Shown here one piece after another: positions 40,722 through 50,313 of a DNA stretch of 63,665 nucleotides; the first letter of the stretch is position 1, and every line of letters begins with the position of its first letter. The notes under the pieces were generated by a model. That model searched no databases and had not been told where the DNA came from. It saw only the letters and a list, made by a program, of their open reading frames with translations. The DNA comes from Bacteroidales bacterium (lineage in GTDB: Bacteria > Bacteroidota > Bacteroidia > Bacteroidales > UBA932): the NCBI GenBank assembly GCA_022648545.1, contig JALCMP010000009.1:1-63665 (forward strand), given 5' to 3'. Position numbers and translations under genes: made by a program.

Positions 40722-41456
40722 ATGGAGAAGACGGAGAAAACAGAGATGATGCGTGTCTACGATTTCCTCGTGAAGTTGTCGGAAAACAATGAAAAGGAGT
40801 GGTTCGACCTGCATAAATCGTCGTACCTTGAAGTGAAAAGCATTTTCGAGAACTTTACATCTGCTCTTATTTCCAAGATCTCCGGGTTCGATGATGAAAT
40901 TGATCCGTCGCGGTTGGGGGTTAAGGACTGTACTTACAGAATATACAGGGATGTGAGATTTTCCGCCGATAAATCTCCATACAAGCATCATATGGGGGCA
41001 TACGTCTGCAAGGGCGGAAAAAAATCACCTTATGCCGGATACTATTTCCATATGGAGCCACCCGATCCGTATTCCGGAAAAAGAGAGAAAGAAAATACGG
41101 GATTTTGTGCTCTTTATGCAGGGTTGTACCGTCCCGGTTCCGGCGTTCTCAGAAGCATTCGCGAAGAAGCGGCCGCTAACGGCGATTCTTTTTTGAATGC
41201 CATGAAATATGCACGCGGGTTTAAGGCGGATTATGGCAATTCCCTTACCAGGCTTCCTTCCGGATACGGAAATATTCCGCAAAAATGGCAGGCGCTGGTA
41301 AAGCTAAGAGAATATTCCCTCGTAAAGACATTCGGGGTCGATTATCTTGATAATTCTGACCTGGCGGATAAAGTAGCATCGGATTTTTCCGTGGCCCGCG
41401 AATATATACATTTGCTTAACAGAGCCGTAGCATATGCTCTTGAAGAAAATTATTAG
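40722..41456 (+). CDS. DUF2461 (TIGR02453) family protein
   Basis: A 244-residue cytosolic protein. The family marks are LSENNEKEWFDLHKSSYLEV near the start, then YRIYRDVRFSADKSPYKHHMGAYV and AGYYFHMEPPD. These conserved Arg, Asp, Lys, His residues define the DUF2461 family, widespread but of unknown function. It stands alone between the fimbrillin locus and a small secreted protein. A TATCTTTA box around 40680-40687 may be its promoter. Confidence 0.85.
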   Translation: MEKTEKTEMMRVYDFLVKLSENNEKEWFDLHKSSYLEVKSIFENFTSALISKISGFDDEIDPSRLGVKDCTYRIYRDVRFSADKSPYKHHMGAYVCKGGKKSPYAGYYFHMEPPDPYSGKREKENTGFCALYAGLYRPGSGVLRSIREEAAANGDSFLNAMKYARGFKADYGNSLTRLPSGYGNIPQKWQALVKLREYSLVKTFGVDYLDNSDLADKVASDFSVAREYIHLLNRAVAYALEENY

Positions 41457-41482
41457 AAAAACTATCCAAATATAATTTATTG

Positions 41483-42157
41483 ATGAAAAAATTTTTAACA
41501 ATCCTGGCGATGGTCTTCATTTCACTGCAAGCTTTCGCCCAGAACAATTATTTATTTCCCGCAAAGGGAAAGACATTGGTTTATAAGGTGAGCGTTACTT
41601 CTCCTGAAGGTAATAAGACTACTTATTCTACTACATCGGTTTCCTCAAAAAATGCGGATTCCGTAATAGTTGTTTCCAAAGGGTTCAGCGATGAACAGCT
41701 TTCCAATCAGGTAAGTGAGCAAAAAATAAAATATTCCGTGGAAAACGGATTATACGTAACCTACATTGCCGATGCTATTAAAAACAATCTTTCGCAGATG
41801 ACCAATATGAAGATATCAGGAGACAAAGGTCGTACCGTATATCCTGTATCTCTTAAGGCCGGCGAGAAGATACCGGGAACTTCGATAGAAATAATCGGAG
41901 ATATGATGGGACAGTCCGTAACTCTTAATGTTGATTCCAAGGGTTTTGTTTTTGTCGATGAAAGCGGCGTTAAGGTGCCTTACGGTTCTTATGATTGTAT
42001 TAAGGGGGTTCAGGAAGTTGAGACGTCCATAATGGGAATGAACCAGAAAACGATTAATACCATGTATTATGTACCAGGAATAGGTGTGGTAAAACAAACA
42101 AGTGACATAATGAGCGGTCAGGTAACTATGGTCAGCGAATTGATAGATGTAAGGTAA
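41483..42157 (+). CDS. Secreted protein, TapB/DUF3108-like
   Basis: A 224-residue protein with a clear Sec signal peptide (MKKFLTILAMVFISLQAFAQ). The rest is beta-rich and resembles periplasmic DUF3108/TapB-like proteins: an N-terminal NNYLFPAKGKTLVYKV and later SYDCIKGVQEVETSIMGMNQ and YVPGIGVVKQ. The start is the ATG at 41483, not the TTG one codon before. It is followed by a terminator. I do not know the function; a lipid-like ligand is only a family-level guess. Confidence 0.65.
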   Translation: MKKFLTILAMVFISLQAFAQNNYLFPAKGKTLVYKVSVTSPEGNKTTYSTTSVSSKNADSVIVVSKGFSDEQLSNQVSEQKIKYSVENGLYVTYIADAIKNNLSQMTNMKISGDKGRTVYPVSLKAGEKIPGTSIEIIGDMMGQSVTLNVDSKGFVFVDESGVKVPYGSYDCIKGVQEVETSIMGMNQKTINTMYYVPGIGVVKQTSDIMSGQVTMVSELIDVR

Positions 42158-42180
42158 TTGATTATATCTCGTAAAATTGA

Positions 42181-42217
42181 ACGGAAGACATTCTTTAATG
42201 GTATGCCTTCCGTTTTT
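42181..42217 (+). terminator. Terminator after the secreted protein gene
   Basis: ACGGAAG (42181-42187) pairs with CTTCCGT (42207-42213) and is followed by a run of T. A second perfect stem (CATACCGT 42219-42226 with ACGGTATG 42234-42241) sits next to it and may serve the end of the trp operon. Confidence 0.6.
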
Positions 42218-42263
42218 ACATACCGTCCGGGAAACGGTATGAACGCTTTTTTTCTCTTTTGTT

Positions 42264-43043
42264 TTATGAATCGAGATCCCGTATCAATTGTCCTACAGCT
42301 TCTTTTATCGTTGGCTTTTCTGCGAGTAAATTTACGAATTTACTTCCTATAATAGCTCCGGATGAATTATTCCATGCGTTGTCCAGTGTTTTTTTGTTGG
42401 ATATGCCGAATCCTATGATCCGCGGGTTCTTAAGGCCCATGGAGTTTATGCGGTTGAAATATTCCAGTGTTTTTTCGTCGAAACTCTTTTTTGCGCCTGT
42501 TGTGGAGGCTGTGGAGACCATATAAATGAAGCCGTCCGTACTCCTGTCTATTTTTATTACTCTTTTTTCGGAGGTTTCCGGGGTAATGAGCATTATGAAT
42601 TTTATTCCGTATTTATCACCTGTTTTTTTATATGAGGCAATATAATCGTCGTAGGGAAGATCGGGGATTATAAGTCCGTCTATTCCGCATTCGCTGCACC
42701 TTCTGCAAAATTCTTCAAGTCCGAATTGTATTATTGGATTGAGGTACCCCATCAGTATTAGGGGTATGTTTATTTTCTTTTCGGTCCTTATTCCTTCCAG
42801 CTGCGAAAATAGCAGCTTAAGATTCATTCCGTTGGACAAAGCCATTTTGGAGCTTTGCTGAATGGCGGGTCCGTCCGCCAGCGGATCGGAAAATGGAATG
42901 CCTATTTCTATCATGTCTATGCAGTGTTCCTGCAGTTCTCTTATTACTTCCGCAGTATCGTTTAATTTTGGAGTCCCCGCCGTAAAGAATACCGACAGGA
43001 TGTTTTTTCTCTTGTTTTTCAGGAGATTTGATATTCTGTTCAT
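42264..43043 (-). CDS. trpA: Tryptophan synthase alpha chain
   Basis: A 259-residue TIM-barrel enzyme that cleaves indole-3-glycerol phosphate to indole, which is channelled to TrpB. The catalytic Glu is in [16 protein letters not shown] and the catalytic Asp is in [11 protein letters not shown]. The phosphate-binding GFGISNKKT and the [10 protein letters not shown] motifs are present. It is the last gene of the operon and lies 8 bases after the trpC/F fusion gene. Confidence 0.95.
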   Translation of the reverse strand: MNRISNLLKNKRKNILSVFFTAGTPKLNDTAEVIRELQEHCIDMIEIGIPFSDPLADGPAIQQSSKMALSNGMNLKLLFSQLEGIRTEKKINIPLILMGYLNPIIQFGLEEFCRRCSECGIDGLIIPDLPYDDYIASYKKTGDKYGIKFIMLITPETSEKRVIKIDRSTDGFIYMVSTASTTGAKKSFDEKTLEYFNRINSMGLKNPRIIGFGISNKKTLDNAWNNSSGAIIGSKFVNLLAEKPTIKEAVGQLIRDLDS

Positions 43044-43051
43044 ATGTTGTT

Positions 43052-44572
43052 TTATTTTTCTATAATTTTTTTCAGGAGTTTCAGCTTCTTTATGTCCTTA
43101 TATCCGGGTCCCCTTTCGAATTTGCTGTTTACATCTATTCCCGACATGAATGGGAAAAATCCGTGTGTTTTCATTTGCATTATTTTTCCTGCATCTTCCA
43201 TGTCTATGCCTCCGCTTACAAAGTAAGGTTTTCCGATGTTGTATTTCTTCAGGAGATCATGATCGAAACATGCTCCTGTGCCTCCGCCCTGTATGTTTAC
43301 GGGAGTAAGTGTCGTTTTTGTATCGAAAAGGAAGTAGTCGCAGCAATCGATGTAAGGATGGCAAAGCTGGTTTATGTGTCCAGATTCGGGGTCATAAACG
43401 TCGCCGTTAGTATTTTCCGATATTGCTATGGCCTTTATTATTTTTATCTCGCCTTTTATGTTCTCTTTTATATTCCTGCAATAACCGGGACTTTCCGTGC
43501 CATGCAGCTGGATGGCATCCAGGCCGTAATATTCTGCCGTATCAAGGACGGATTTGATGTCTGTGTTTACGAAAACTCCTGTTTTGCGTACGGCGGACGG
43601 CATTTCTTCCATGGCCTTTTTCAATAATTCGTTCCGGAATCCGGCAAACCGTTCGGATTTCTCATAAAAAATGAATCCAATGTAGGCCGGTTTAAGGGCT
43701 GACGCACGGATTATATTTTCAGGATCCCGCATGCCGCAGATTTTCAGTTCCATTCCATCCCTTATCGTTTCCTTTATGAATTCCGATAATGCTTCTTGCG
43801 GCCGTGAAGTCCTCATGAAATTTTCGCCTATCAAAAATCCTGAATATCCTTTTTTGTGTAATATTCTTACGGTGCACGGAGATGAAATTCCGCTCTCGGA
43901 TATTTTTATGAAATACGACGGAATTTTTTCCGCCAGATTCAGAGACGCCGAAATATCGGTGACGAATTTTTTTAGGTCGCGGTTGTTTATTCCTGCAATG
44001 TCTATGTTGGGATCGGGTGTGCCGTCGTCGAGGTACAGATATTCCAGTTCGTCTTCATTATGTATTTCAAGTATGGTTTCCATATTGAGTTCGTGTGCCA
44101 GAGCGGCGAGGCGTTCTTTTTTATGTTTGTCGAGTATGGCTGCTATAAGAAGAACTGCCGAGGCGGCGGCCAGACGTGCCTGGCAGATCTGGTATTCGTC
44201 TACTACGAAATCCTTTCGCAGTAGCGGCAGTTTGCCGCGGGTCGCCTTACGTGCCGACTCCAGATCCGCCAGGCTCCCGCCGAAAAATCGGCGGTCCGTA
44301 AGTACGGACATGGCCGCCGCTCCTCCCAAAAAATATCCTGCGGCGACTTCCGAAATATCGGCATCTGTATTAATATTGCCCTTAGAAGGTGACTTTCTCT
44401 TGAATTCGGCAATTATGCCCGAACTCCCTTCCGCTGAAATTGCTTCCTTAAAGGACGGAACGGAAATATTGCAGGCCCGGGCCCTTGCGTATATGGAATC
44501 GAAACTTTCTCTGCTGCGAAGTCCTTCTACCTCTTCATATTTAAATCCGACTATTTTATCCAGTATGTTCAT
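43052..44572 (-). CDS. trpCF: Fused indole-3-glycerol-phosphate synthase / PRA isomerase (TrpC-TrpF)
   Basis: A 506-residue bifunctional enzyme. Residues 1 to about 255 are TrpC, with [37 protein letters not shown] and the SESGI motif. From about 265 the TrpF barrel starts with [12 protein letters not shown] (catalytic Cys) and continues with [11 protein letters not shown] and FLFDTKT. It therefore catalyses two consecutive steps, from PRA to CdRP to InGP. The fusion is in the enterobacterial order (C then F). It follows trpD closely and precedes trpA by 8 bases. No frameshift or internal stop separates the domains. Confidence 0.93.
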   Translation of the reverse strand: MNILDKIVGFKYEEVEGLRSRESFDSIYARARACNISVPSFKEAISAEGSSGIIAEFKRKSPSKGNINTDADISEVAAGYFLGGAAAMSVLTDRRFFGGSLADLESARKATRGKLPLLRKDFVVDEYQICQARLAAASAVLLIAAILDKHKKERLAALAHELNMETILEIHNEDELEYLYLDDGTPDPNIDIAGINNRDLKKFVTDISASLNLAEKIPSYFIKISESGISSPCTVRILHKKGYSGFLIGENFMRTSRPQEALSEFIKETIRDGMELKICGMRDPENIIRASALKPAYIGFIFYEKSERFAGFRNELLKKAMEEMPSAVRKTGVFVNTDIKSVLDTAEYYGLDAIQLHGTESPGYCRNIKENIKGEIKIIKAIAISENTNGDVYDPESGHINQLCHPYIDCCDYFLFDTKTTLTPVNIQGGGTGACFDHDLLKKYNIGKPYFVSGGIDMEDAGKIMQMKTHGFFPFMSGIDVNSKFERGPGYKDIKKLKLLKKIIEK

Positions 44573-44579
44573 GATCTGC

Positions 44580-45587
44580 CTAACTGTTCAACGAAATGAA
44601 TTTTTCAAGAACACGGGCCGCATTTCCGCTTTCTATGCTTTCCCTGGCCCGTCCGATGCAATCCTCAATATTCATAGAAGGGTTGATTGTCCTTATTGCG
44701 AAGCCTGCATTGGCTATTATTACGTTCTTGCGCGATTCCGTAGTTCTGTTATACAAAATATCATCGAAGATGACCGACGCTTTCTCAGGGAAATCGCCGC
44801 CGTAAAGCTCCTTTTCGCAAACCATCGGAAATCCCAGTTCTTCCGGGGAGTAAATTTTCTCTTTGTCGCCGGAACAAAACTTAAAATCCGAAGTAAGGGA
44901 AATTTCATCGTATCCGTCGAGTGAATGAACTACCGAATAGCCTTTCATGTCCATTTGCTGGTAAAGATAATTGTAAAGCCTTTCCATTTTGAGGTCGTAA
45001 ACACCGAGCATCTGGTATTTCGGCAGGACAGGATTTACAAGCGGGCCCAGTACATTAAAGAATGTCCTTACCCCAAGTGCTTTCCTTACCGGAGCAACGG
45101 CTTTCAGGGCTGGATTGAAAAGCGGGGCGTGAAGATATGCTATCCCGCATTTGTCCATGCTTTCCCTTAATCTGTAGGGATCCCTCGTGAATTTTACCCC
45201 GTGGCATTCTATAACGTTGGAAGCTCCGCTTACGGAAGTAGCTCCGTAATTCCCATGCTTTACGACTTTATATCCGGCACCGGCAACAACAAAACACGAT
45301 GCCGTGGATATGTTGAAAGTGTTTTTATTGTCACCTCCGGTTCCTACTATATCTATTGCATCGTAGTCGCTCAGATCCACAACCGTTCTCATATCCAGGA
45401 GGGCCTGTCTGAAGCCGATAAGCTCATCTATCGATATGCTTCTCATAAGGAAAACGGTAATGAACGATGCAATCTGGTTCTCATTGAATTCACCCCCGGC
45501 TATCCTCGTAAGGATATTTCTGGCCTGTTCCCTGCTTAAAAATTTACAATCGAATAAATCGTATAATATCTCTTTCATCTTTTCCAT
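44580..45587 (-). CDS. trpD: Anthranilate phosphoribosyltransferase
   Basis: A 335-residue enzyme that transfers PRPP to anthranilate. It has the DIVGTGGDNKNTFNISTAS PRPP loop, the KHGNYGATSVSGASNVIE motif and FFNVLGPLVNP. The length fits stand-alone TrpD without a fused TrpG. It lies 16 bases after trpG and 7 bases before trpCF. Confidence 0.95.
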   Translation of the reverse strand: MEKMKEILYDLFDCKFLSREQARNILTRIAGGEFNENQIASFITVFLMRSISIDELIGFRQALLDMRTVVDLSDYDAIDIVGTGGDNKNTFNISTASCFVVAGAGYKVVKHGNYGATSVSGASNVIECHGVKFTRDPYRLRESMDKCGIAYLHAPLFNPALKAVAPVRKALGVRTFFNVLGPLVNPVLPKYQMLGVYDLKMERLYNYLYQQMDMKGYSVVHSLDGYDEISLTSDFKFCSGDKEKIYSPEELGFPMVCEKELYGGDFPEKASVIFDDILYNRTTESRKNVIIANAGFAIRTINPSMNIEDCIGRARESIESGNAARVLEKFISLNS

Positions 45588-45603
45588 TTTTCGGCCTTCC
45601 GTA

Positions 45604-46182
45604 TTACAGATCCAGCCAGTTGTTTATTATTTTTTGCCCGTCGGGGGTAAGTACGCTTTCCGGATGGAACTGCAATCCGCATACATCGTATTTATTGTGT
45701 CTTAAGGCCATTATCTGGCCATTATCGTCCTCTGCCGTAACTTGCAGGCAGGACGGGAATCCCTTCCGCGAAATTACCCACGAATGATATCTTCCGCCGG
45801 TAAAAGTGCCGTTTTTATCTGCAATCCCCTTAAAAAGCGGATCATTATTAATTACTGTTATTTTATCCGCTACTCCGTGGTATACCTCGCTAAGATTTAC
45901 AAGAGAACCTCCGAATGCTTCACCTATGGCCTGCATGCCCAGACAAATTCCAAGGATCCTTTTATACGGCGCGTATCTTCTTATGAGCGGAATCAGGAGC
46001 CCGGCTTCTTCCGGAATGCCGGGGCCCGGAGACAGGACGATCCCATCATATTCATTTATTTCGTCAAGCGATATTTTGTCGTTTCTTACAACATCTATGT
46101 TTCTGCATCCTCCTGCTTTTAGAGCCTGAACGAGGTTGTATGTGAATGAATCGTAATTATCAAAAACCAGAATCTTTTCCAT
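45604..46182 (-). CDS. trpG: Anthranilate synthase glutaminase component
   Basis: A 192-residue class I glutamine amidotransferase that feeds ammonia to TrpE. It begins MEKILVFDNYDSFTYNLVQ, has the SPGPGIPEEAG oxyanion strand, the nucleophile in ILGICLGMQAIG and the His-x-Glu in QFHPESVLTPDG. The ATG at 46182 gives the usual N-terminus; a start nine codons earlier (46209) is open but less likely. It sits between trpE and trpD, so anthranilate synthase is built from two adjacent genes. Confidence 0.95.
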   Translation of the reverse strand: MEKILVFDNYDSFTYNLVQALKAGGCRNIDVVRNDKISLDEINEYDGIVLSPGPGIPEEAGLLIPLIRRYAPYKRILGICLGMQAIGEAFGGSLVNLSEVYHGVADKITVINNDPLFKGIADKNGTFTGGRYHSWVISRKGFPSCLQVTAEDDNGQIMALRHNKYDVCGLQFHPESVLTPDGQKIINNWLDL

Positions 46183-46213
46183 ATTCAAAAAGCTTGTGCG
46201 TACGGACATATTA

Positions 46214-47635
46214 TTATTTGTTGAGGTCTTCGGCCATTTCGAGGGCTTTGGAAAGAGCTCCCAGCTTATGTCTTATTTCCGACAATTCCGTATCGGGATT
46301 GGATTTTGCAACTATGCCTGCTCCGGCCTGCATATACAACTTGTTGTTTTTGCTTATGAACGTCCTTATGGTAATAGCATGGTTGATGTTGCCGTCGAAA
46401 CCCATATAGCCTATACATCCTCCGTAAATGCCTCTTGCATGAGGTTCTATTTCGTTTATCAGCTGCATGGCCCTTACCTTGGGAGCTCCGGATAGTGTTC
46501 CGGCAGGGAAGGTATCCGTAAATAATTTGAATCTGTTTACCTTTTCGTCCAGCGTTCCGCTTACCCTGCTTACCAGATGTATTACATGCGAATAATATTG
46601 TATCTCCTTGTATTTCACAACTTTTACATCTGAAGCATTGTGGCTGAGGTCGTTCCTCGCAAGGTCAACCAGCATTACATGCTCTGCATTTTCTTTGGGA
46701 TCGTTCAGAAGTTTTTTGGCCAGTTTATGATCTTCGGGATCGTCGCCGGTACGGAAGAACGTTCCGGCTATGGGATCTATGGTGGCCGTATTATTTTCTA
46801 TCTTAAGATGTGTTTCAGGTGATGATCCGAAAATCCTGAAAGAACCGAAATCGAAATAGAACAGATAAGGAGAAGGATTTACGCTCCGCAAGGTACGATA
46901 CACGTTAAAATCGTCGCCTCTGTAATTCTGTTCATATCTTCTCGACAGTACGATCTGGAAAACATCGCCCCTCATTGCGTGTGCAATGCCTTTCTTTACC
47001 ATGTCCTTATACCCGTCGTCGGTGATTGTGGACGAAATACCTCCTTCGCGGTAAAAATTATAAACCGGATAATTTCTGTTTCCTATAGCCGTAAGGATAT
47101 CGTCTATATTGCTCTTTTCGTCTTCCGTGAGATTTTCGGTAACAGTCATTTCGTTTTTCAGATGATCTACGGCGATTACATATTTATAAAAAATATACAT
47201 CATCCGGGGAATCCCGTTTATATTATCGGAACTCTTCTTTATATCAATGTTTTCAAAATACTGTACGGAATCGAAGGCCGTATATCCGAAAAAACCGTCG
47301 AGTTTATTGCCTTCACCTTCTATGTCATAGCAATCCATATAATCCTTAAGGTATCCCGACAGATCCTCTCCCTTTTCCAGTTTTATTTCCGTTCCGGTTT
47401 TGTCGGGGAATGTGGCGGTAATGGAATAATCGCTTACGGAAAATTTGGCTATGGGGTCTATGCCTATGAATGAAAAGCTGTTTTCCGAATTATGATAGTC
47501 TGAACTTTCCAGAAGTGCGGATTGCGGGAAAATGTCCCTTACTTTTAAATATATGCCTACGGGAGTCTGCATGTCGGCAAGCATCTTTTTCGTAACCGTT
47601 TTTATCTTTAGTCCGGTTTTTGTGAATCTTTTCAT
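46214..47635 (-). CDS. trpE: Anthranilate synthase component I
   Basis: A 473-residue chorismate-utilising enzyme that forms anthranilate with TrpG. It has the feedback-site region [18 protein letters not shown] (the LLES motif bound by tryptophan in characterised enzymes), the [11 protein letters not shown] segment, the [11 protein letters not shown] and LVDLARNDL motifs and the [11 protein letters not shown] chorismate site. It overlaps the trpB stop by 4 bases (ATGA). Activity is therefore likely inhibited by tryptophan in addition to transcriptional control. Confidence 0.95.
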   Translation of the reverse strand: MKRFTKTGLKIKTVTKKMLADMQTPVGIYLKVRDIFPQSALLESSDYHNSENSFSFIGIDPIAKFSVSDYSITATFPDKTGTEIKLEKGEDLSGYLKDYMDCYDIEGEGNKLDGFFGYTAFDSVQYFENIDIKKSSDNINGIPRMMYIFYKYVIAVDHLKNEMTVTENLTEDEKSNIDDILTAIGNRNYPVYNFYREGGISSTITDDGYKDMVKKGIAHAMRGDVFQIVLSRRYEQNYRGDDFNVYRTLRSVNPSPYLFYFDFGSFRIFGSSPETHLKIENNTATIDPIAGTFFRTGDDPEDHKLAKKLLNDPKENAEHVMLVDLARNDLSHNASDVKVVKYKEIQYYSHVIHLVSRVSGTLDEKVNRFKLFTDTFPAGTLSGAPKVRAMQLINEIEPHARGIYGGCIGYMGFDGNINHAITIRTFISKNNKLYMQAGAGIVAKSNPDTELSEIRHKLGALSKALEMAEDLNK

Positions 47636-48864
47636 GATCGTTTATGATTTTTATTTTTGTAGTCGCAATTTTTCAGATAAGTTTCCATATCCTTGTCGCC
47701 TCTTCCCGATACCGTAATGACAACGATGTCTAAAGGGGCAAACTTCTTTAGATTAAGGACGGCAACGGCATGTGCCGATTCCAGGGCGGGAATTATACCT
47801 TCCATGCGTGTAAGTTCCATTGCCGCATCCAGGGCTTGCCTATCCGTAACGGCAAAAACTTCCGAGCGTTTGCTCCGTGCCAGAAAAGTTTGCAGCGGCC
47901 CTATTCCCGGATAGTCGAGACCTGCCGAAACTGAATAAGCCTCCTCTATTTGTCCGTCGTCGGTTTGCATTACGAGAGTTCTGCTTCCGTGTATTATGCC
48001 TTCTTTTCCCAAATGTATTGTCGCCGCGCTGCAGCCTGAATCGAGACCCTTTCCTGCGGCTTCCGCTGCAATAAGCTTAACCCTGTCGTCTTCCAGATAT
48101 TCGTAGAATGTTCCGGAAGCGTTGCTGCCTCCGCCTACGCATGCTATGAGATAATCCGGATAATCGCGTCCCTCTTTTGCTTTCAGCTGCTTTTTTATCT
48201 CCTTGCTTATGACCGACTGGAATCTTGCAACCATGTCCGGATAAGGGTGGGGGCCCACCGTAGAACCTATTACGTAGTAAGTATCTTCGGGATTACAGCA
48301 CCAGTCTCTTATGGCTTCGTTAGTAGCATCCTTAAGTGTTTTGCTTCCGCTGTAAACCGGACGGACTTCCGCCCCGAGCATTTTCATCTTCTCAACGTTA
48401 AGATACTGGCGTTCCATGTCTGTGGCTCCCATGTATACTATGCACTTCAGATTCATGAGCGCACATACCGTAGCGGTAGCTACTCCGTGTTGCCCGGCTC
48501 CCGTTTCAGCTATTATCCTGGTCTTTCCGAGCCTTTGCGCAAACAGGACCTGTCCAAGGACGTTGTTTATCTTGTGTGCTCCCGTATGATTGAGGTCTTC
48601 ACGTTTGAGATATATTTTGCAGCCGTACCTGTCGCTCAGCCGTTCCGCATAAAAGAGAGAAGTGGGTCTTCCCGCGTAATCTTTAAGAAGTGAATCGAGC
48701 TCCCTGCGGAAGTCCGGAGATTTCATTATTTCGAGGTATGATTTCCTTAAGTTCTCTACGTTGGAATACAGTATTTCGGGGATGTATGCCCCGCCGAAAC
48801 TTCCGTAAAATCCTTTTGAATTTACGGTGAAGATTTTGCCTTTTTTCGAATTGTTTCGAGTCAT
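47632..48864 (-). CDS. trpB: Tryptophan synthase beta chain
   Basis: A 410-residue PLP enzyme that condenses indole and serine to tryptophan. The Schiff-base Lys is in [15 protein letters not shown], the [12 protein letters not shown] loop and the [10 protein letters not shown] phosphate site are present, and the sequence is of the TrpB1 type. It is the first structural gene of the operon, which is not its usual place. Its ATG lies 9 bases past the T-run of the upstream attenuator hairpin, so readthrough of that hairpin decides its expression. Confidence 0.95.
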   Translation of the reverse strand: MTRNNSKKGKIFTVNSKGFYGSFGGAYIPEILYSNVENLRKSYLEIMKSPDFRRELDSLLKDYAGRPTSLFYAERLSDRYGCKIYLKREDLNHTGAHKINNVLGQVLFAQRLGKTRIIAETGAGQHGVATATVCALMNLKCIVYMGATDMERQYLNVEKMKMLGAEVRPVYSGSKTLKDATNEAIRDWCCNPEDTYYVIGSTVGPHPYPDMVARFQSVISKEIKKQLKAKEGRDYPDYLIACVGGGSNASGTFYEYLEDDRVKLIAAEAAGKGLDSGCSAATIHLGKEGIIHGSRTLVMQTDDGQIEEAYSVSAGLDYPGIGPLQTFLARSKRSEVFAVTDRQALDAAMELTRMEGIIPALESAHAVAVLNLKKFAPLDIVVITVSGRGDKDMETYLKNCDYKNKNHKRS

Positions 48865-48872
48865 CGTTTTTA

Positions 48873-48915
48873 GTGTAAAAATAAAAAGCCGCCGGACGTG
48901 AGTCCGACGGCTTTT
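48873..48915 (-). terminator. trp operon attenuator (intrinsic terminator)
   Basis: On the minus strand a GC-rich stem (AAAAGCCGtCGGAC with GTCCGgCGGCTTTT, loop TCAC) is followed by T5ATTTTT. It lies between the leader peptide and trpB, which is where an attenuator terminator belongs. On low charged tRNA-Trp, ribosome stalling upstream should stop this hairpin from forming. The competing antiterminator pairing is not resolved by eye. Confidence 0.85.
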
Positions 48916-48940
48916 ACATTCAATTATTTATTTTTAATTA

Positions 48941-49036
48941 TTATTCGAAAGTATATAATGTCACAGCAACAGCCCGCTCACATGTAGAATATAAGCTCTG
49001 CCACCACCAAAAGTTATTTAAAGATATTACCGACAT
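48941..49036 (-). CDS. trpL: trp operon leader peptide
   Basis: A 31-codon open frame starting ATG at 49036 and ending TAA at 48941-48943. Its centre reads NNFWWWQS, with three consecutive Trp codons (TGG at about 49001-49009). Trp codons are rare, so such a run between a promoter and a terminator upstream of trpB is very unlikely by chance. It is too short to appear in ordinary gene calls. The expected role is regulatory: the translating ribosome stalls at the Trp run when charged tRNA-Trp is scarce, and this prevents terminator formation. Confidence 0.85.
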   Translation of the reverse strand: MSVISLNNFWWWQSLYSTCERAVAVTLYTFE

Positions 49037-49056
49037 TATAATCTGAAAGTCTGCTA

Positions 49057-49086
49057 CAAATGTAATTTTTTTTTATTAAAAACAAA
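49057..49086 (-). promoter_or_regulatory. trp operon promoter
   Basis: On the minus strand TTTG (49083-49086) and TACATTTG (49057-49064) are separated by 18 bases, a near-ideal Bacteroidetes -33/-7 pair. The start site would be around 49052, about 16 bases before the leader-peptide ATG. Confidence 0.75.
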
Positions 49087-49131
49087 TAATTTTTCTATAA
49101 CTTTAGTAACGTAACAACAAAAGGAGGAAAA

Positions 49132-49368
49132 ATGGAACCAAAAATTGCAAAAAAAGGCCCTTACGAAGTTGAGCTCGAGGCCGGAAAAACTTATCATTGG
49201 TGTGCCTGCGGGCGCAGTAAAAACCAGCCTTTCTGCGATGGCTCGCATAAGGGAACCGGCATAGTTCCGGTAGCATATACTCCGGAAAAAAGTGGCAAAT
49301 ATCATTTGTGCGGATGCAAAAGGACGAAAAATCCTCCGCTTTGCGACGGTACGCACAATACTCTTTGA
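49132..49368 (+). CDS. Double CDGSH iron-sulfur protein
   Basis: A 78-residue protein built of two CDGSH-type motifs. The first reads [16 protein letters not shown] and the second [16 protein letters not shown], each with three Cys and one His that ligate a 2Fe-2S cluster. It is soluble (no signal or membrane segment) and is expected to act in electron or iron-sulfur transfer. A strong AAGGAGG ribosome site precedes the ATG. It is divergent from the trp promoter; a TAACTTTA box (49098-49105) may drive it. A terminator follows at once, so it is a single-gene unit. Confidence 0.9.
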   Translation: MEPKIAKKGPYEVELEAGKTYHWCACGRSKNQPFCDGSHKGTGIVPVAYTPEKSGKYHLCGCKRTKNPPLCDGTHNTL

Positions 49369-49372
49369 TTTT

Positions 49373-49403
49373 AACGATCCCGGTTTTCCGGGATCGTTTT
49401 TAT
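49373..49403. terminator. Bidirectional terminator
   Basis: AACGATCCCGG (49373-49383) pairs perfectly with CCGGGATCGTT (49388-49398) around a TTTT loop and is followed by T. It serves the CDGSH gene and, from the other side, the esterase gene. Confidence 0.85.
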
Positions 49404-50245
49404 TTGGCTTTGCCTGTAATTATCTCCCTTATTAAAATACATGCGGGGTCAACCACCGTTCCGTGGCTGAAGCCCTTGAGCTCGTACAGCTTCGCATCAT
49501 TGCCTTCCGACTTGAGATATGCCTGAAGCAATGCGTTCTCCTCATATCTTGCCGTCATTTCAAGTTTCCTGTCGCCCGTTATAAGAACAATAGGGGGGAT
49601 TTCCGTATTTATATGTTTAATAGGAGCATAATCGTCCGCCATGGGGATATTCATATCTCCGCCGTATTCCTTCCTTATGGTAAAATGCGTAAGGGTCTGT
49701 CCGCTTATGGGAAAACTGCCGGCCAGTTCGGATGGCGATGTCCCAAACCTTTCCATGTATTTGGGATCAAGCGAAACCATAAGAGCAAGGTATCCTCCGG
49801 CGGAATGTCCGGATACATACACCTTTGATGGATCTCCTCCGTATTTTTTGATGTTCTTCAAAGTCCATGCAATAGCTTCCGCGGCATCATATATATATGC
49901 CGGATGTTTCGCACGCGGACTAAGTCTGTAATTTACAGAAACTATTGCGATTCCGGGATTCATTAGTTCTTTTGGAAAGTATTTAGAACCGCCGGTCATT
50001 CCTCCTCCGTGATACCATACGATAGTTGAAAATCCCTTTTGTCCGCGGGGATAATAGATATCGAGTTTGCATCGTTCAATTTTATAGGAGTCGGTATCAG
50101 AAGGAGATATATATGAAATGTTTTTTATAGTTCTGTATTCTACACGTTGTTCAGTTACTGTTTTTTGTACTTTCCGTGTATTTGCAATGCCGTGAATGTT
50201 AAGTATAATCATAAGCAGAGCCGTTATTATTGAAATCCGTTTCAT
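49400..50245 (-). CDS. Secreted alpha/beta-hydrolase esterase
   Basis: A 281-residue protein with a signal peptide (about 24 residues). The alpha/beta-hydrolase oxyanion motif is WYHGGGMTGG, the nucleophile elbow is GHSAGGYLA, the acid is probably the Asp of VLITGDRKLE and the final His is in GFSHGTVVDP. The set fits the BD-FAE/acetylesterase-like family, which deacylates carbohydrate or small esters. It would act in the periplasm or at the cell surface. There is no carbohydrate-utilisation cluster next to it, so its substrate stays open. Confidence 0.85.
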   Translation of the reverse strand: MKRISIITALLMIILNIHGIANTRKVQKTVTEQRVEYRTIKNISYISPSDTDSYKIERCKLDIYYPRGQKGFSTIVWYHGGGMTGGSKYFPKELMNPGIAIVSVNYRLSPRAKHPAYIYDAAEAIAWTLKNIKKYGGDPSKVYVSGHSAGGYLALMVSLDPKYMERFGTSPSELAGSFPISGQTLTHFTIRKEYGGDMNIPMADDYAPIKHINTEIPPIVLITGDRKLEMTARYEENALLQAYLKSEGNDAKLYELKGFSHGTVVDPACILIREIITGKAK

Positions 50246-50284
50246 TTCTATAAAATTATTATCGTAAAGATATCCATAATTTTA

Positions 50285-50292
50285 TATTTTTG
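50285..50292 (+). promoter_or_regulatory. -7 box of the M3 peptidase gene
   Basis: TATTTTTG matches TAnnTTTG and lies 21 bases before the ATG at 50314. Confidence 0.55.
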
Positions 50293-50313
50293 TAAGAAAT
50301 AAAACCCAACGTA

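Noticed and set aside
43731..44924. A 397-codon open frame on the plus strand
   Set aside because: It is antisense to trpCF and trpD, whose motifs are complete; no recognisable protein.
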